Source of the DNA: Isoetes taiwanensis
Lineage: Eukaryota > Streptophyta > Lycopodiopsida > Isoetales > Isoetaceae
Assembly: GCA_021234155.1 (NCBI GenBank)
Contig: JAJEKV010000131.1
Coordinates: 1,537,288-1,601,287, forward strand
Length of the DNA stretch: 64,000 bases
Direction of reading: 5' to 3'
Shown one piece after another: positions 23,254 to 34,838 of this stretch (position 1 is the first letter of the stretch; each line of letters begins with the position of its first letter). The notes beneath the pieces are model-generated. The model saw only the letters and a list, made by a program, of their open reading frames with translations, was not told the origin of the DNA and made no database searches. Position numbers and translations under genes: made by a program.

Positions 23254-24735
23254 GAAAGTTGTTATGTGGTGAAAAAGATCTACAACTACCTCAACAAGTC
23301 TGGATCTCAGGCAAAAGGGGCCTCAAAATGGAATCTCTCTATTGAAAATATGCATAGACTATTCTCTACTATTTGGAATTCCTATTGCCATCCTAAAGTT
23401 AGTTACTTTATGTGGATTATGGGTAATCATAGTATTCCAAGTCTTTGCTCTCTTAATAAGAGGAATTCCACTATCTCAACTTCCTGCCCCCTTCTCTGTG
23501 GTCAGATAGAAAGCATGGAGCATATTTTCCTCTGCCCCCAACTAGTTCCCTTTTGGCAATGGGATTAATTCTGAATTCAATCTCACTCATGGGAATTTCA
23601 TTCTGGACACGATTTAAAATGATAATTCTTTTAAAAATACTATTATGTTTGTAGTTATGTGGAATATATGGAAAAGCAGGAATAGGACCTTATATGGTAG
23701 CAAGAACTTCTCTATTATTTGGGTTAATTTGCACTTTAAATTTAATATTGAATTATTGGCTACAACTCACAAGCAAGATGTTGGTGACAAATATGATAGA
23801 AGACATTGGCCCATTTCAGTTATTTAAGCTGAACTTATTTCGAACTGATCCTAATGCTGGTTTCTTTTCTAATAGATTACCTCGAGTTTTGTAAAAGCAA
23901 AGACATGATTAACACAACATTCACATATAATGAAGCCTCCATTTTCCAAGACTATGAGATTACTTTAGGAAAGAAACTGGAAGAAATAGATTTGGAAGTT
24001 GCAGTCAAGCTTAGTAGTGAAATGCAATTGTAGGAAAAAAAAATTGTTCGGCAAACGCATTTTTTGAGAAGGTTTATCAACTTAATTGTTTCTTCTACTT
24101 TTTGTCAGATGGCACAACAGGCTCACTAACATGCAGTTTGAAAGAATAAGGGACTTATATTATATCAACAAAGGGCTTGCAGATGCCTATGGCACCTTGA
24201 TGTTTTTATTTGCAAGGAATGATCCAATATGCCTAATTGAGAAGTGTGGTTGGACCAATGAAACTTCTTTCCTCAGTTGACTTCCCCCTCCTTATAACTT
24301 TTTGGATAATAATTCTGCTTTCCATTCCTTAACTTCGGATCCAAATACCAATCCTCCTTTATGAATCCATCTTGCTTTATCCACCTTGCTAGCCCTCTCT
24401 CTTACCTTTCTTGTCTCTTACTTGCTCCTGATGTTACTGTGGTTCTCTATTGCAGGTTTTTTGGTCAGCCCCAAAGATTCAGATTGGCTTTTTCAGGCTG
24501 AATTTATATGGTGACTTATGCATCGGTTTCTTAAATTCAGAAAGAAATCTTCTTCATGGAGTTCTTTTTCCACTCTTTCTCTATTCACCATATAATTATT
24601 GTGATTTTTGTGGGGACTAAGATCTCTAATTCGGGTATTTTGCCTCTCCCATTCTCTTTTTGGAGAATGGGTATCTATGCTTTTGTTGTTATTTCCATAA
24701 TTATTGAATAAAAACTTTCTAGCTTTCAAAAAAAA
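23254..24735 (+). pseudogene. 5'-truncated LINE, zf-RVT end with 3' UTR and poly(A) (copy A)
   Basis: Directly after a 20-base A run (23,234-23,253, itself the tail of an earlier retrosequence), frames encode a LINE reverse-transcriptase zinc-binding domain: VSYFMWIMGNHSIPS, CPLLCGQIESMEHIFLCPQL, then MWNIWKSRNRTLYG (23,645-23,690), the usual end of such ORF2 proteins. About 0.9 kb of 3' untranslated sequence follows, with AATAAAAACTTTCTAGC and an A run (24,727-24,735). It is dead: no RT or endonuclease. Confidence 0.72.
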
Positions 24736-25745
24736 ACCAATGAGAAATTCAAAACACAATTGAGCTTACCAAGGTTGCCCGCCTCATTTAATCCTCTTTG
24801 GACTCTATATTGATGGGTTAGAAGTGTGGTTGAGAGAAAGAGAGCATGTAGATTCTTGTTTAGAACACTACGTTTTTTAACTCATCAAGAGCGTTATCGA
24901 TGACGATGTTGAGCTTATATCCAAACTCCGATGGTCTCCGAAACATCTTAATAATTTGAAATTCTTTTGTGAGACTCATAAGATGAAGGTAAAATTGTGC
25001 AAGTACAAAATAATGGCATTTGGGTCTTCTAATGCCTTAGCATTCTATTATAAAGGTGAGCTTCTTGAAACAGTTAATTGCTATAAGCATTTGGAATTGG
25101 AGGCAACATCGAATCTCAAGTGGAAAGAATGTATCATAAGAGGCTTGTTGATGGGAGAGCAGCTCATTATGGGATGCTCTCAAGATGTTATAAAGCCTTT
25201 TTGATTGTTTTTGGACTTAAGAAAATGTTTTTCAAAATACTAATGCAGACTGTGTAATTGTTTGGCGTCCTGATTTGGGGGCCCTCTATTTCAGCGTAAA
25301 TATGGTGCCAAGTTGAGTCCATCCTAAAAATCTATTTACATGAGGAGTCGGAAGTAAAATCGCAAACTCCTTTCGCAATTATATTAGCTGAGATTTGGCA
25401 TGATAACTTTAAAAGTAGAGGCTCTTTGCCTTACAATTAATTTTGTAAATAGTTTGAGAAAATTGAAGGATGATAGGTGGCCGAAGTTGAGCTTGAATTT
25501 GAACACTAAATAGTATCAGGATGTGATGTCTTGGCAAATTGGCTGGATATAAGTGTAGGAGCTTTTGTATAATCTCTAGTTATAGATAAGCTTTGGGCCA
25601 TAAAAGCTTCAAGGCTTGCTTTTTATCAGAATGAAATTAACCCGATGTTAATTTATACTTGTCAGAATTACTTGCATGCATATATATCTCCACATTTGAA
25701 GCATGTAATTGTTTAGATCGAGCTCGCACAAATTGCACAAGACAG
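24736..25745 (+). pseudogene. LINE RT fragment abutting the previous poly(A) (copy A)
   Basis: Starting right after the A run, frames give AYQGCPL, LFGLYIDGLEVWLRE, then KFFCETHKMKVKLCKYKIMAFGSSNALAFYYKGE and LILFG-type thumb sequence, and finally YLHAYISPHLKHVI before a truncated zf-RVT. Several frameshifts are present, and the YADD motif (RYADDVELIS) is readable only in copy B. The stretch 25,080-25,385 is unusually diverged from copy B. Confidence 0.68.
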
Positions 25746-26014
25746 GAGGTGACACAGTAAATAGGAACAATCTCTGGCAAAGAATGGAACTAATTGGAGT
25801 TCTAATGGAGCTAAGCCAAGCAGTCAAGATACTATATAAAAAGTTCTTGGTGCATCTTTCCTTCCCTTATGTGAATGAATGTGAAGATGTTGTGGTGAGT
25901 AGTACTGGAGTCAAACAAGGTTGCCCCTTATCTCCTATATTGTTTGGGTTATTTATTGACGAGTTGGAAAACTGGATGATGGAACATGGAGAAGATGGAA
26001 GATTGATGAATGGC
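25746..26014 (+). pseudogene. LINE RT fragment cut by the duplication junction (copy A)
   Basis: Encodes DTVNRNNLWQRMELIGVL and VVSSTGVKQGCPLSPILFGL, then FIDELENWMMEHGEDGRLMNG. At 26,014 it changes to gypsy gag. The missing continuation is present after 53,291. Confidence 0.8.
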
Positions 26015-29000
26015 AGATTGATGATGGAAGTTTGGAAGAAGCCATCAGATTTGCAGTTCGATGTGATAATCGGCTCTTCGAACGTAGGCAAGAGAGACGT
26101 AGTCAGGTCTTTCCAATTACACAAGCGCCTATAGCTACGCCTTCCCCGGCCTTATCTGTAGAATCTAGCAGATCTGGACCTGAGCCTATGCAGATTGATC
26201 GGGCAGTTCGAGGACCCTTGTCTGCCGCCGAGAAGCAGCGTCGGAGAGAGGCTAATCTTTGCCTCTACTGTGGGGGAGCTAGCCATATCGCTCGTGGATG
26301 CCCCGTGAAGCGCCTAAATCGGTCCGGAAAACTTGGGGCGGTCAGAGTAGTAGGAGTCTCGTCGGGGTCAGCCTTTTCTCGGACTCCTTCCACATTTCTT
26401 GACCTGTTTATTCCATCGATAAGGTCATCAAGGCATTCTTCATCCCTATATCATTGAAATCGGTTGGAGAATTGCAAGTGTTGGCGAACTTGATTGTGGT
26501 GCAAATGCTTGCTTTATATAGTGTGTTTGCCAAGAAGCACGCCATCCCTAGAAGCAAGGTTGAGCATCCCGCTTCTATCGAGTGATTGATGGATCGGGAG
26601 ATCTCCTCGGTGCGATCCACCTAATGTCTAATCGCCTCTTCGTGTTTTGTTCGAGGGAGTTTCTTGTCGTATTTCCTTCAATCTCATTGCTAGCCCTCAT
26701 CGCCAATAGTCTTGGAGTCTGCCCCGCTCGAGCTACATAACCCGCAGATTGATTGGCGTACTAGATCATTTCGATTTGCTGGTTCTAGCTCTAGTTCTAG
26801 TTCATTTGCAGATCAGGTCTCTACACCAATATTGACTTCGATCCGTGCAGTATCGTGGGCCCCTGACTCCGTCCTTGCTGTTCCATGTTCTGATCCGCCT
26901 CTTGCCTCCAAACCCTCCGTTTTTACGTTCCTGCTCCAGTTCTTGCTCCAGTCCTCGCTCCTCTCTAGCTCTTGATCCAAATCCACGTTTTACGCTCCAG
27001 TTCATGATCTAGTTCATGCTCCAGTTCATGTTCCTATTGCTCCTGCTCACGTTCCTGTTCCTGCTCATGTTCCTACTCCTGCTCATGTTCCTGTTCTTGC
27101 AATGTTGTTAAAAAACCCGTTTTTTATTTTTAAAGTACCTCTATAAAAATCCTCACGTTTTTTAAAGGTTTTTTATGATTTGGTATGGCCAAAAAATAAA
27201 AATAAAAAAAATTTGCACATTCTTTGCACTGCTTATTGGACATATTTGCTACTGTTAAAATGCTCATCTTTGCACAAGTTACAACACTTAGCATGCCAAC
27301 AAGTAAATCGGAAGCTTATGCTGCTTGATGCTGCTATTAGAAATTATTAAGTTCAAGTACAAAGATATCATAACTTTTTTGCCATGCAACTCTTAAGAAA
27401 GTTCAGAAAAACATTATTATAGAGATTAAGAGATATAAGAATTTTATATACAAGTATAAATAAGTTCAAGAATACACAATCTAAGGATCTTTAAGGATTT
27501 TTAAAGATTTATAAAGATTTTAAAGGATTTTAAAGATTTTAAAGATTTTTAACGTATTTTATATGAAATACGTTTTTAAAGATTTTTTTCAAAAATTTTA
27601 AAAATCTTCAAAAAATCTTAAAAACCGTTTTCTAAACGTACGGATTTTGACGTACTTAACAACATTGTGCTCTTGTAGAGGCTTCTTCATGCCCTCAGTT
27701 TCGTATCTCGAAGATTTCTCTTCGCGAGTTCGATAAATCTAGAAGGCAAGATCCAAGTTCAGTATATGCAATTCAAGTTCACCCGTGGGCTAGCTCGGCA
27801 CCATCGAAGCTTGCTCCAATACTCCCAGATAAATATGGCGATTTCTCTGATGTGTTTGACAAAGTCAAGGCCAATCGTCCATATGATTGTCCTATTGATT
27901 TGCAGCCGGGGACGACGCCGCCATATGGTCCGATATATGGTTTATCTCCTGCTGAATTGAAGGTTTTGCGGGATTATATTGAGGAGAATCTAGCCACTGG
28001 CTTATTCGACATTCTCGGTCCCCGCTGAGCCTATCTTCTTTGTCAAAAAGAAGGATGATTCGCCACGGCTGGTCGATGATTATCGCGGCCTCAACAAAAT
28101 CACTGCATCGGAATCCAGATCCGCCTCCTCCGATCCCGAGTTGTTGGAGCGACTTCAAGGTGCGCATTATTTTACTTAAGATTGATCTTCTGGGTGCCTA
28201 CAATCTTATTCGGATCCGGAAGGTGATGAGTGGAAAACGGCCTTTAGATTCTGTGTATGGCCATTTTGAGTACACAGCTTATGCCGCTTTGGACTTACCA
28301 ATGCTCCCAAGCAAAGATTCCAACATATGGCCAATGATGTTTTCCGAGAGTTCTTAGACACTTTTGTTATCATCTATTTGGATGATATCCTTATTTATTC
28401 TAAGACTCTCAAGAACATGAAAGACATGTTCGACAGTCCTTCAAAAGCTTCGTGAGCATGGATTATATGCAAAACTTGAGAAGTGCCGGCCCAACAGATA
28501 ATGTAGAGTTTCTTGGCTATCGCATAACACCACATGGAGTCTCTATGGATCCCGAAAAGGTCAAGATCGTTTCGAGTGGCAAACACCTTCATCCGCTTGA
28601 GATGTTCAGTTTTTCTTGGTTTGCCAATTTCTATCTACGGCGTTTCATCCGGGATTATTCGAGATTGCTCTTCCTTTGACACGCCACCGCCAAGGACGTG
28701 CCATTCAATGGACCGCGGGAAGCGGAATCGCTTTTGTTACCCTCGAGCATGCTTTCACCATGGCGCCAGATTCTTGCTCATGCATCCTTTTGGCCCATAT
28801 GTTGTTGAAGCAGATGCTTCTAATTTTGCGCTTGGTGGGATCCTGTCACAGGAGAGGGATGACCATGAATTGCATCCAACGGGCTTGCCATGATTCACCT
28901 CTGGCCGGACACTTTGGAGTAGCCAAGACTCTTGAACTTATTAGTCGAGTATTGGTGGTCGGGTCTTCGCCGCCTCGGTCGGGGCTTTTATTCGATCCCC

Positions 29001-30177
29001 CGTGACATCCGCCGCCGAGCCAAGGTTCCAAGGCATCTTCCTCATGGCCTGCTTCAACCTTTTACCGCCCAAACCGGTCCTTGGAAGAGTATTTCAAAGG
29101 ATTTTATTGTCGAAGCTTCCATCCTCCCGTGGCCATGACGCCATCCTTGTTGTTGTTGACCGCTTTTCCAAGATGGCACATTTCATTCCTTTTGCAAAGA
29201 CTTCTATCTCTAGTGAAGCCACAAATTTCTCTTTGCTTCGAGAGGTGGTTCGACTCCATGGCTTACCGATAACATTGTCGCGACCGCGCCCCTCAATTTG
29301 TTGCCGCTTTTGAAGCGCCTATTGCAACTCTTGCATGTGGAACGCTTCGCTCTCTTCCCGACATCATCCGTAGACCAATGGACACCGAGCGCACTAATCA
29401 AACCCTTGAGCAAAGATTTGCGATGCTTCATCAATTATCGCCAGGATGACTAGGTTGATCGGGCAATGCCGCAGAATTTGCTTATAATAATTGCCCATGT
29501 CTCCACAGCCGCACTGCTTTATTAATTTCGCATGCATCCCGGTGGTCTTTGATTGCTCCCGGATATGACTCGGCCAATCCCGCGTCGAGGACAGCTCGAG
29601 AAGCTCCGCATGCTTCGTGATGATCTTCAAGACCATCTTCGCCAGCCCCAAGCACGCTATCATCATCATGTAGATCAGCATCGCCGACGCCCTCATTTTG
29701 CGCTTGGTGATCTTGTTTGGCTCTTGCATCGGATTTGCCGACAGCTCGCCCTTGTAACAAGCTCGACTACCGGCAGCTTAGGTCCCTATCTGATCATTGA
29801 ACGAAGTTGGTGATGCCGCTTCCGTCCCGAGCTTCCGCCATCAGTCCGCTTCACCCGGTGTTTCATGTGTCTTTGTTAGAACCCTATATGGCTTAATCCA
29901 TTTCCTATCGAGTACCTCCACCTCCACCACCAAATCGAGATTGATGATCATGAGGAGTTCGAGGTTCGAGAGATTCTGGACGCCAAGTTTCTTCGTCAAT
30001 GATTGTATTACTTTGTCGATTGGGAAGGTTACTTGCCAAGTGATAGAACCCGAGCCCACGAGAATCAACTAATGCACCGACAAAATTATGAGTTTCACCG
30101 ACGCACCCGCATAAGCCAAACTCGAAGTACTCTAGCCCCCAGCCTTCGAGGACTCGCCGCCATCGTAGGGGGGATGG
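26015..30177 (+). pseudogene. Ty3/gypsy chromovirus gag-pol remnant (copy B, 5'-truncated)
   Basis: This is the better-preserved copy of the element. It starts inside gag (26,018 onward, reading DGSLEEAIRFAVRC) and carries the zinc knuckle CLYCGGASHIARGCP (26,260-26,304), a retropepsin DCGA (26,492-26,503), RT (about 27,800-28,570; YLDD at 28,374-28,386), an RNase H core with VEADASNFALGGILSQ (28,800-28,855), an integrase zinc region (HDSPLAGHFG at about 28,890), the integrase core (about 29,085-29,400) and a chromodomain (about 29,950-30,060). As in copy A, RNase H sequence ends after ERDDHELHP and is followed within about 20 bases by the integrase zinc region, so about 100 or more residues are missing. 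A TGA (30,000-30,002) interrupts the chromodomain just before YYFVDWEGY. A polypurine tract (about 30,166-30,174) precedes the LTR. Confidence 0.9.
27100..27667. mobile_element. hAT-like MITE nested in gypsy pol (copy B)
   Basis: This 568-bp AT-rich element has perfect 12-bp terminal inverted repeats, CAATGTTGTTAA at 27,100 and TTAACAACATTG ending at 27,667. It is flanked by near-identical 8-bp direct repeats, TGTTCTTG (27,092-27,099) and TGCTCTTG (27,668-27,675). An 8-bp duplication is characteristic of the hAT superfamily. It contains no coding sequence, so it would be non-autonomous. It inserted into the gypsy element before the 27-kb duplication, because copy A has it too. Confidence 0.75.
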
Positions 30178-30690
30178 TGTGACGACCATACGGATATTCG
30201 TATCATACTGAAACATTATACTCCTATGTACAAAAGATGGTCGCCACACGGATGCAAAAGAGTAGTTGTATAAGATTTTTGAACTCGCAACCTTCCAGGT
30301 TGCAGTCACACACCCTGCCAAGTCGCTACCAATATTTGTTGAAGACATTCCTTCATGTCTTCCTCATATGTGGACTATCTCCGGAAGGTTCTAGAATGTT
30401 CTAGAACCTAAACGCATGCGCGACACTTGGCGCGATCTCATCCATTGAGTGGCGCGATCCCCGACCGTTGGTCTAGATATATAAGGAGGCACCTCCTTCT
30501 TGTCAAACCATTCCAGTTCAACGCCGGTTTGAGCCTTCTAGGCATCCGTCTCCTATTCCCCGCTTGCCTTCTGCTATTGTATTCTTGATTCTTGTTCATA
30601 TATCGATTCTTTTGCCGACCTTGGCGTTATTTCTTCCATATTTCTTGCACATTCTCCACGTATTTTCCTTTGTTTTCGAAAGTAGGTTCA
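30178..30690 (+). mobile_element. 3' LTR of the gypsy element (copy B; right edge uncertain)
   Basis: Same structure as in copy A: a polypurine tract, TGTGACGACC, and a TATATAA box at 30,478-30,484. No second LTR is present in the B segment, because the junction at 26,015 removed everything upstream of mid-gag. Confidence 0.65.
30276..30331 (-). repeat. tRNA-like segment inside the LTR (copy B, degraded)
   Basis: Counterpart of the copy A segment. It differs by several small indels, including loss of bases in the GGGTTTGAACTC part and in GCGCTACC, so the box-like motifs are weaker. Confidence 0.4.
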
Positions 30691-30704
30691 TGATTAAGCA
30701 CGAA

Positions 30705-31332
30705 GCGTATAAATTTATACCGTTGCAATCGAAGTGTTCGAACGTATAAATTTATACCGGGCCAGTCTTCGAGGCGATAAATTTATACCGCGAAAATTCT
30801 GCAGAATCCATAAATTTATACCGCCAGTTCGAGGCGTTATAAATTTATACCGCTCCAGAACAATTTCGATATAAATTTATACGTATGAGCTTAGACTCAA
30901 CATTTAAAAGAGATGAGAAACTAGAATAGTACCACGATTAGACACTTACGCACATGATCGTATGGATTTGCTTATAGCCGCTCGGAGAAGCAAATTGGGG
31001 AGGGGGAGGGGAGTATATAAGGCGAACGCGAAATGCTTCGACTCGGCGGTGGTATATAGAAAATAGGTCGACCGGCGCCGGGCTTAAGTACCTCTTTAAG
31101 TGCCGCCTCGTATAGCGTTTCTCCATAACGTCTCCCATACAAGTGTCTGTGGGTTTTCGTATAAATTTATACCGCTTTACGCTTCTATGTTGCCCTCCTC
31201 CTCATAAAATTTATACCATCTCTCAGATAAATTTATACAATGCCCAAAGTTTCCCTTCTCTCAGATAAATTTATACCATCTCTCGTAGATAAATTTATAC
31301 CGCCTACTCTTTCCGTCAGATAAATTTATACA
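30705..31332. repeat. Palindrome array, core GGTATAAATTTATACC (copy B)
   Basis: The same two-cluster arrangement with about twelve ATAAATTTAT cores lies before the ATG at 31,356. The flanks of the core vary between the copies (CGGTATAA, CGTATAA, AGATAAA) while the core is stable. This fits either errors at CAG/CTG flanking sites or true divergence. Confidence 0.85.
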
Positions 31333-31355
31333 AGCAGACGCTTAACTTTTGGAGT

Positions 31356-34300
31356 ATGGCTCGAGAGAAAAGAGCTGCAGAGCCTCCATCTCCTGTTCGC
31401 AGGCTTCCTCCTCCAATGACTTTCACACCTCCTCAACTGACACCAGGAAGTAGCCACGAAAATTCTGTCTCCGATATTCAAACCCCCAGCTCTGTTTAGT
31501 TTACTCCACCATGACCACCTCGGCTTCCACCACCAGTTCAATTTACTCCACCACACCCTACTCCTGAACGTCGTTTGCCCCCACCAATGCGTTTTACTCC
31601 ACCACAGGCTACAGAGCTCAAACTACCTCCTCCAGTTCATTTTAGTACGTCTCCCATAGTCCACCGTAGGCTGCCTCCCCGGAGGCAAATTACGCCAACT
31701 CCATCTATTTCGTTAGTTGGTACTACAACAAGTGGGAGCAGTCAGCGCCACGCAACTCCTGTGTTATACGACACTTCAGGAGCTGGTCAATTACGTTACC
31801 AACCTCGATTACTTTTTCCCAGAGAGAGGGAAAGCACCTCCCCCCAAGACTTGCCCACACCAAACCTCTCAAAGATCTACTAGTACACCATCCGCTGCTC
31901 CCATGTCGATTTTAAGAAACACCTCATGTTGATCTCTCGACGAGGACCTACCAAAGCCACAAGACTCTATGTTCAATTCAAAGCTCCCGGCAAGTAAGAA
32001 TCTTAAGCTTAAACTTACACAAGAAAGCATGTACAGCCCAAAGAAGAAAGAAACTTATGGACGAGGCTCACTTGAGGGCAATACATACAAAGCACTGTTG
32101 TTCTCAACGTTGTTTGCTTAAGATTGGACTAAAGGAATTGAGGTTGATTCGTGATAGTTACAGTTCAATGACTCTCTTAGACTAAAGGGGCTACTTAGCC
32201 TTCAATATTAGGCCGATTATGGTGAAAGGTTTACTACACACCGGGTGGCCACACCACCTCGCCAAAATTTTTTAAATTGATTCATGCTTTAGGCGCCAGA
32301 CGACTTGACCCGCTCAAGAAAAGGCTTGACAAGAATCCGTGCATTAATTACTACCGCCATTCGTGAGGTATATCCGCATTCATGCCCTTCAATGTGTTTC
32401 CCCGATGGAAGGTTTTTTAAGGAGTCATGCGAGAAACTCCCCAACAGCCCTATGTACCACTTGAGTGACAACTTCACCTAAACGCGAAGTCTACAAGAAT
32501 TATAAGGATATGTGTGTTGAGGCTGGAGAACGCCATGTCCGCTACTCTTACTTCACCGTGGCTCGAAAAAAGAGTTTTCTCGCGTGTCCATTCCTAGAAA
32601 GCACCGGATGTCTGTTTATGCTACATGCTCTGAATTAAAAGCTCAGAGACAAAATGCAAGGACACTTCACACTAAAAGTAAGCTTCCAAAACGCGTTCTT
32701 GCCTAGTTCTACTTAAAAATAGGTTCTTTCCTAAACATATTTTCATTTCAGATGCATTGAAAGAGAAACTGAACAAGCACAGTCAACAATCTTTGGAAAG
32801 GAGAAAATTGACAAAACATAGGAAGAAAGCACTGGAATAACCACTCAACTACATATCAGTTGTTATTGATGGAATGGACCAGAAGAAGACCACCCTACCA
32901 TATTTTGTCAATGTGCCTAAGGATGCTCCTGAAGAAGATTTCATACACCTGCATGTTGTTGGTGCTATGGTATTTAATGGAAAATTATCTTGCAAGGCAT
33001 TTTTGAACTATCCAAACATTCATGCTGATCCAAATCTCACTATCACAATATTGAATAAGCTTCTTTCCAATCTAGAACATATACCACCGGTCCTATATCT
33101 TCAGCTAGACAACACGACAAGAGAAAATAAGAATCGTGGCATTGTTTGCTTATCGTGGTTATGTTAGTTGAGAAACAAATCTTCAAGAAGGTGAAGATTG
33201 GTTTCCTCGCTTGTTGGTCATACACACGATCAAATTGATCGGATGTTCAAGAGGTTCTCTAAACGCCTTGCTTTCGAAAAAAAGCTCTCGACCTACCAAA
33301 GAATGATTGAGGTTATCCAAGATTCCTACAATCCTCGTCCAGACATCGAGTTATTAGAAGAAACTTATGATTTCAAGGAATGGATTTTTCGGAGAGATCA
33401 ACTGGGTCACTGTGCTATTGAGCCCTTGAGAAACATTACATTTTAGCATCAGATCAAAATTTCACTTGTAGATGGCAAGGCCATCTTACAAGGAAAGAAA
33501 TATACCACATCCTTGCAGTGGCGGCCAGCAGCAGGTATTCAATTCACTAGTTCTATGCTCTCTGCAGAGCGAATGCCTCTAAAAAGCTTGAAAGAAATCA
33601 CAAAGAGTAAAAAGGAGGGAAGAGCATTTGACTCAAACAAATCATTGGATTATATTGAGACAAGTATTCAGTCATGCTCTAACCACTTTGGGGAGGCAGA
33701 TGCTTTATGGTGGCCTCAGTTTTTTTCTCGAAGACCAGTTACATTCAACTGGTCATCTAGGCAAACTCTCCCTGTGCAAGTTGAGAAAAGAGAGGAACAT
33801 GTAGAGATAATGGCTAGCTAAGATGAAGATGACAGAGTCATGTACACTGGCCCCAGACACACGACACAACAAGTTGCTCAAGTATCTGGTTCAGTCTCAG
33901 AGATTCAGAAAGGAATGCTCATAGCTGTCCCAGCTGATAATGATGAATCTGGGAAGCCATTCTGGCTAGCTAAAGTACTGGAGGTAACAAGAGAGGATGG
34001 AATTCCCACTCAATTAAAAGTGCACTGGATGAGAACAAATGCTGCCAATGCTTTCAATGGGAGTTATACTTTGGAGATGGTAAAAACAGGAGTGGGAAAG
34101 AGAGAAAAGTCCAAAGCAAACACTGCTGTCATAGATCTAGCTGAAGTAAAGGTTCTTACATATGACTTTGTTCTGACTGCTGCTAATAAGTTACGTATGG
34201 TCACTCAAACTTTAATAAAGTCGGCATGTGGATTAGACAAACAACCTAGAAAGGTGGCCAAAAAAGATGATGATGAGGACTCACTTGTAGACAAAGGAGG

Positions 34301-34433
34301 AAGAAGATCGCTCGAAAGTACATCCAGCTTTGAGAGTGAAGCTAAGGATGAAGGCTCAAGTGATCGTGGATTAAATGAGTCCGAGGATGAGATGCATCCT
34401 AATATTGTGGCAAAATGTAAGTTTGTCCGATGA
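31356..34433 (+). pseudogene. DUF7869-type (RNase H-like) transposase-like gene, copy B
   Basis: This is the more readable copy. MAREKRAAEPPSPVRRLPPP starts at 31,356. The first exon ends at 32,677 and the second starts at 32,752 after an intron with a good acceptor (TTTCATTTCAG). Motifs: VIDGMDQKKT (about 32,863), LQLDNTTRENKN (33,099-33,134), GHTHDQIDRMFKRFSKRL (about 33,217-33,270), a longer coding run at 33,513-33,821, then a C-terminal piece in open frame at 33,840-34,433. Stops shared with copy A include TAG (31,497-31,499), TGA (31,512-31,514) and a TAA near 32,840 just before NYISVVIDG, so the gene was already broken before the duplication. The palindrome array lies directly upstream. 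Confidence 0.65.
32678..32751 (+). other. Intron of the DUF7869-like gene (copy B)
   Basis: The 74-bp intron has donor GTAAGC and acceptor TTTCATTTCAG. Splicing joins ARTLHTK to NALKEKLNKH in one frame, whereas reading through meets stops. In copy A (6,466-6,539) the acceptor reads TTTCGG instead of TTTCAG. Confidence 0.65.
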
Positions 34434-34838
34434 CTCGAAACATGTAAAGAAACGAAAAGTGCGGTGATGAGTGTTTGTCAAAATGTCCTATATTTTTGAC
34501 AATTTTGTTCATAATTTTGTACAATTTTCACAACCTTGAATATATCACTTTTTGTCACTCTACTACCCTTGCTATTTTTTATTGCCCCTTTTTGCTACAC
34601 TTTATATAAGTAACTATTTTTTGTTCTAAATTAGGAGGATGAAAATTGCTATTTAAAATTTTTTGCATGGAAGTTATGTTAAATCAACCCCTCAAAAAGG
34701 GTACCTAAATTACCTAAATTATCACATCTGTCACAAAAAAACCTTAAAAATGGACTTCTTTAAGGGAATTTTAGGGAATCTTTCAAAGATTCCTTTTGAA
34801 GTGCGTTTGGAGCAAATAAGTGCGTTTCATTTTAAACT

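Larger units (their letters stand above)
1..26014. repeat. Tandem segmental duplication, copy A (left end outside window)
   Basis: Base 1 aligns with base 26,234, and the two sequences stay collinear, with small offset changes, until 26,014, which aligns with 53,291. The shared order is gypsy, palindrome array, DUF7869-like gene, copia fragments, UGT80-like exons and LINEs. Relative to copy B, A has an extra 859-bp element at 16,700-17,558 and lacks the 1,834-bp purine insert. Long stretches such as 9,200-10,250 and 18,500-19,600 are nearly identical to B, while other parts are peppered with small differences. A real tandem duplication and an assembly artefact (false duplication or two haplotypes placed in series) are both possible. 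Confidence 0.93.

Noticed and set aside
24086-24280. 64-codon frame as a gene (INKGLADAYGTLMFLFARND)
   Set aside because: Identical in both copies, but it sits in the 3' region of a truncated LINE and matches no family I know.
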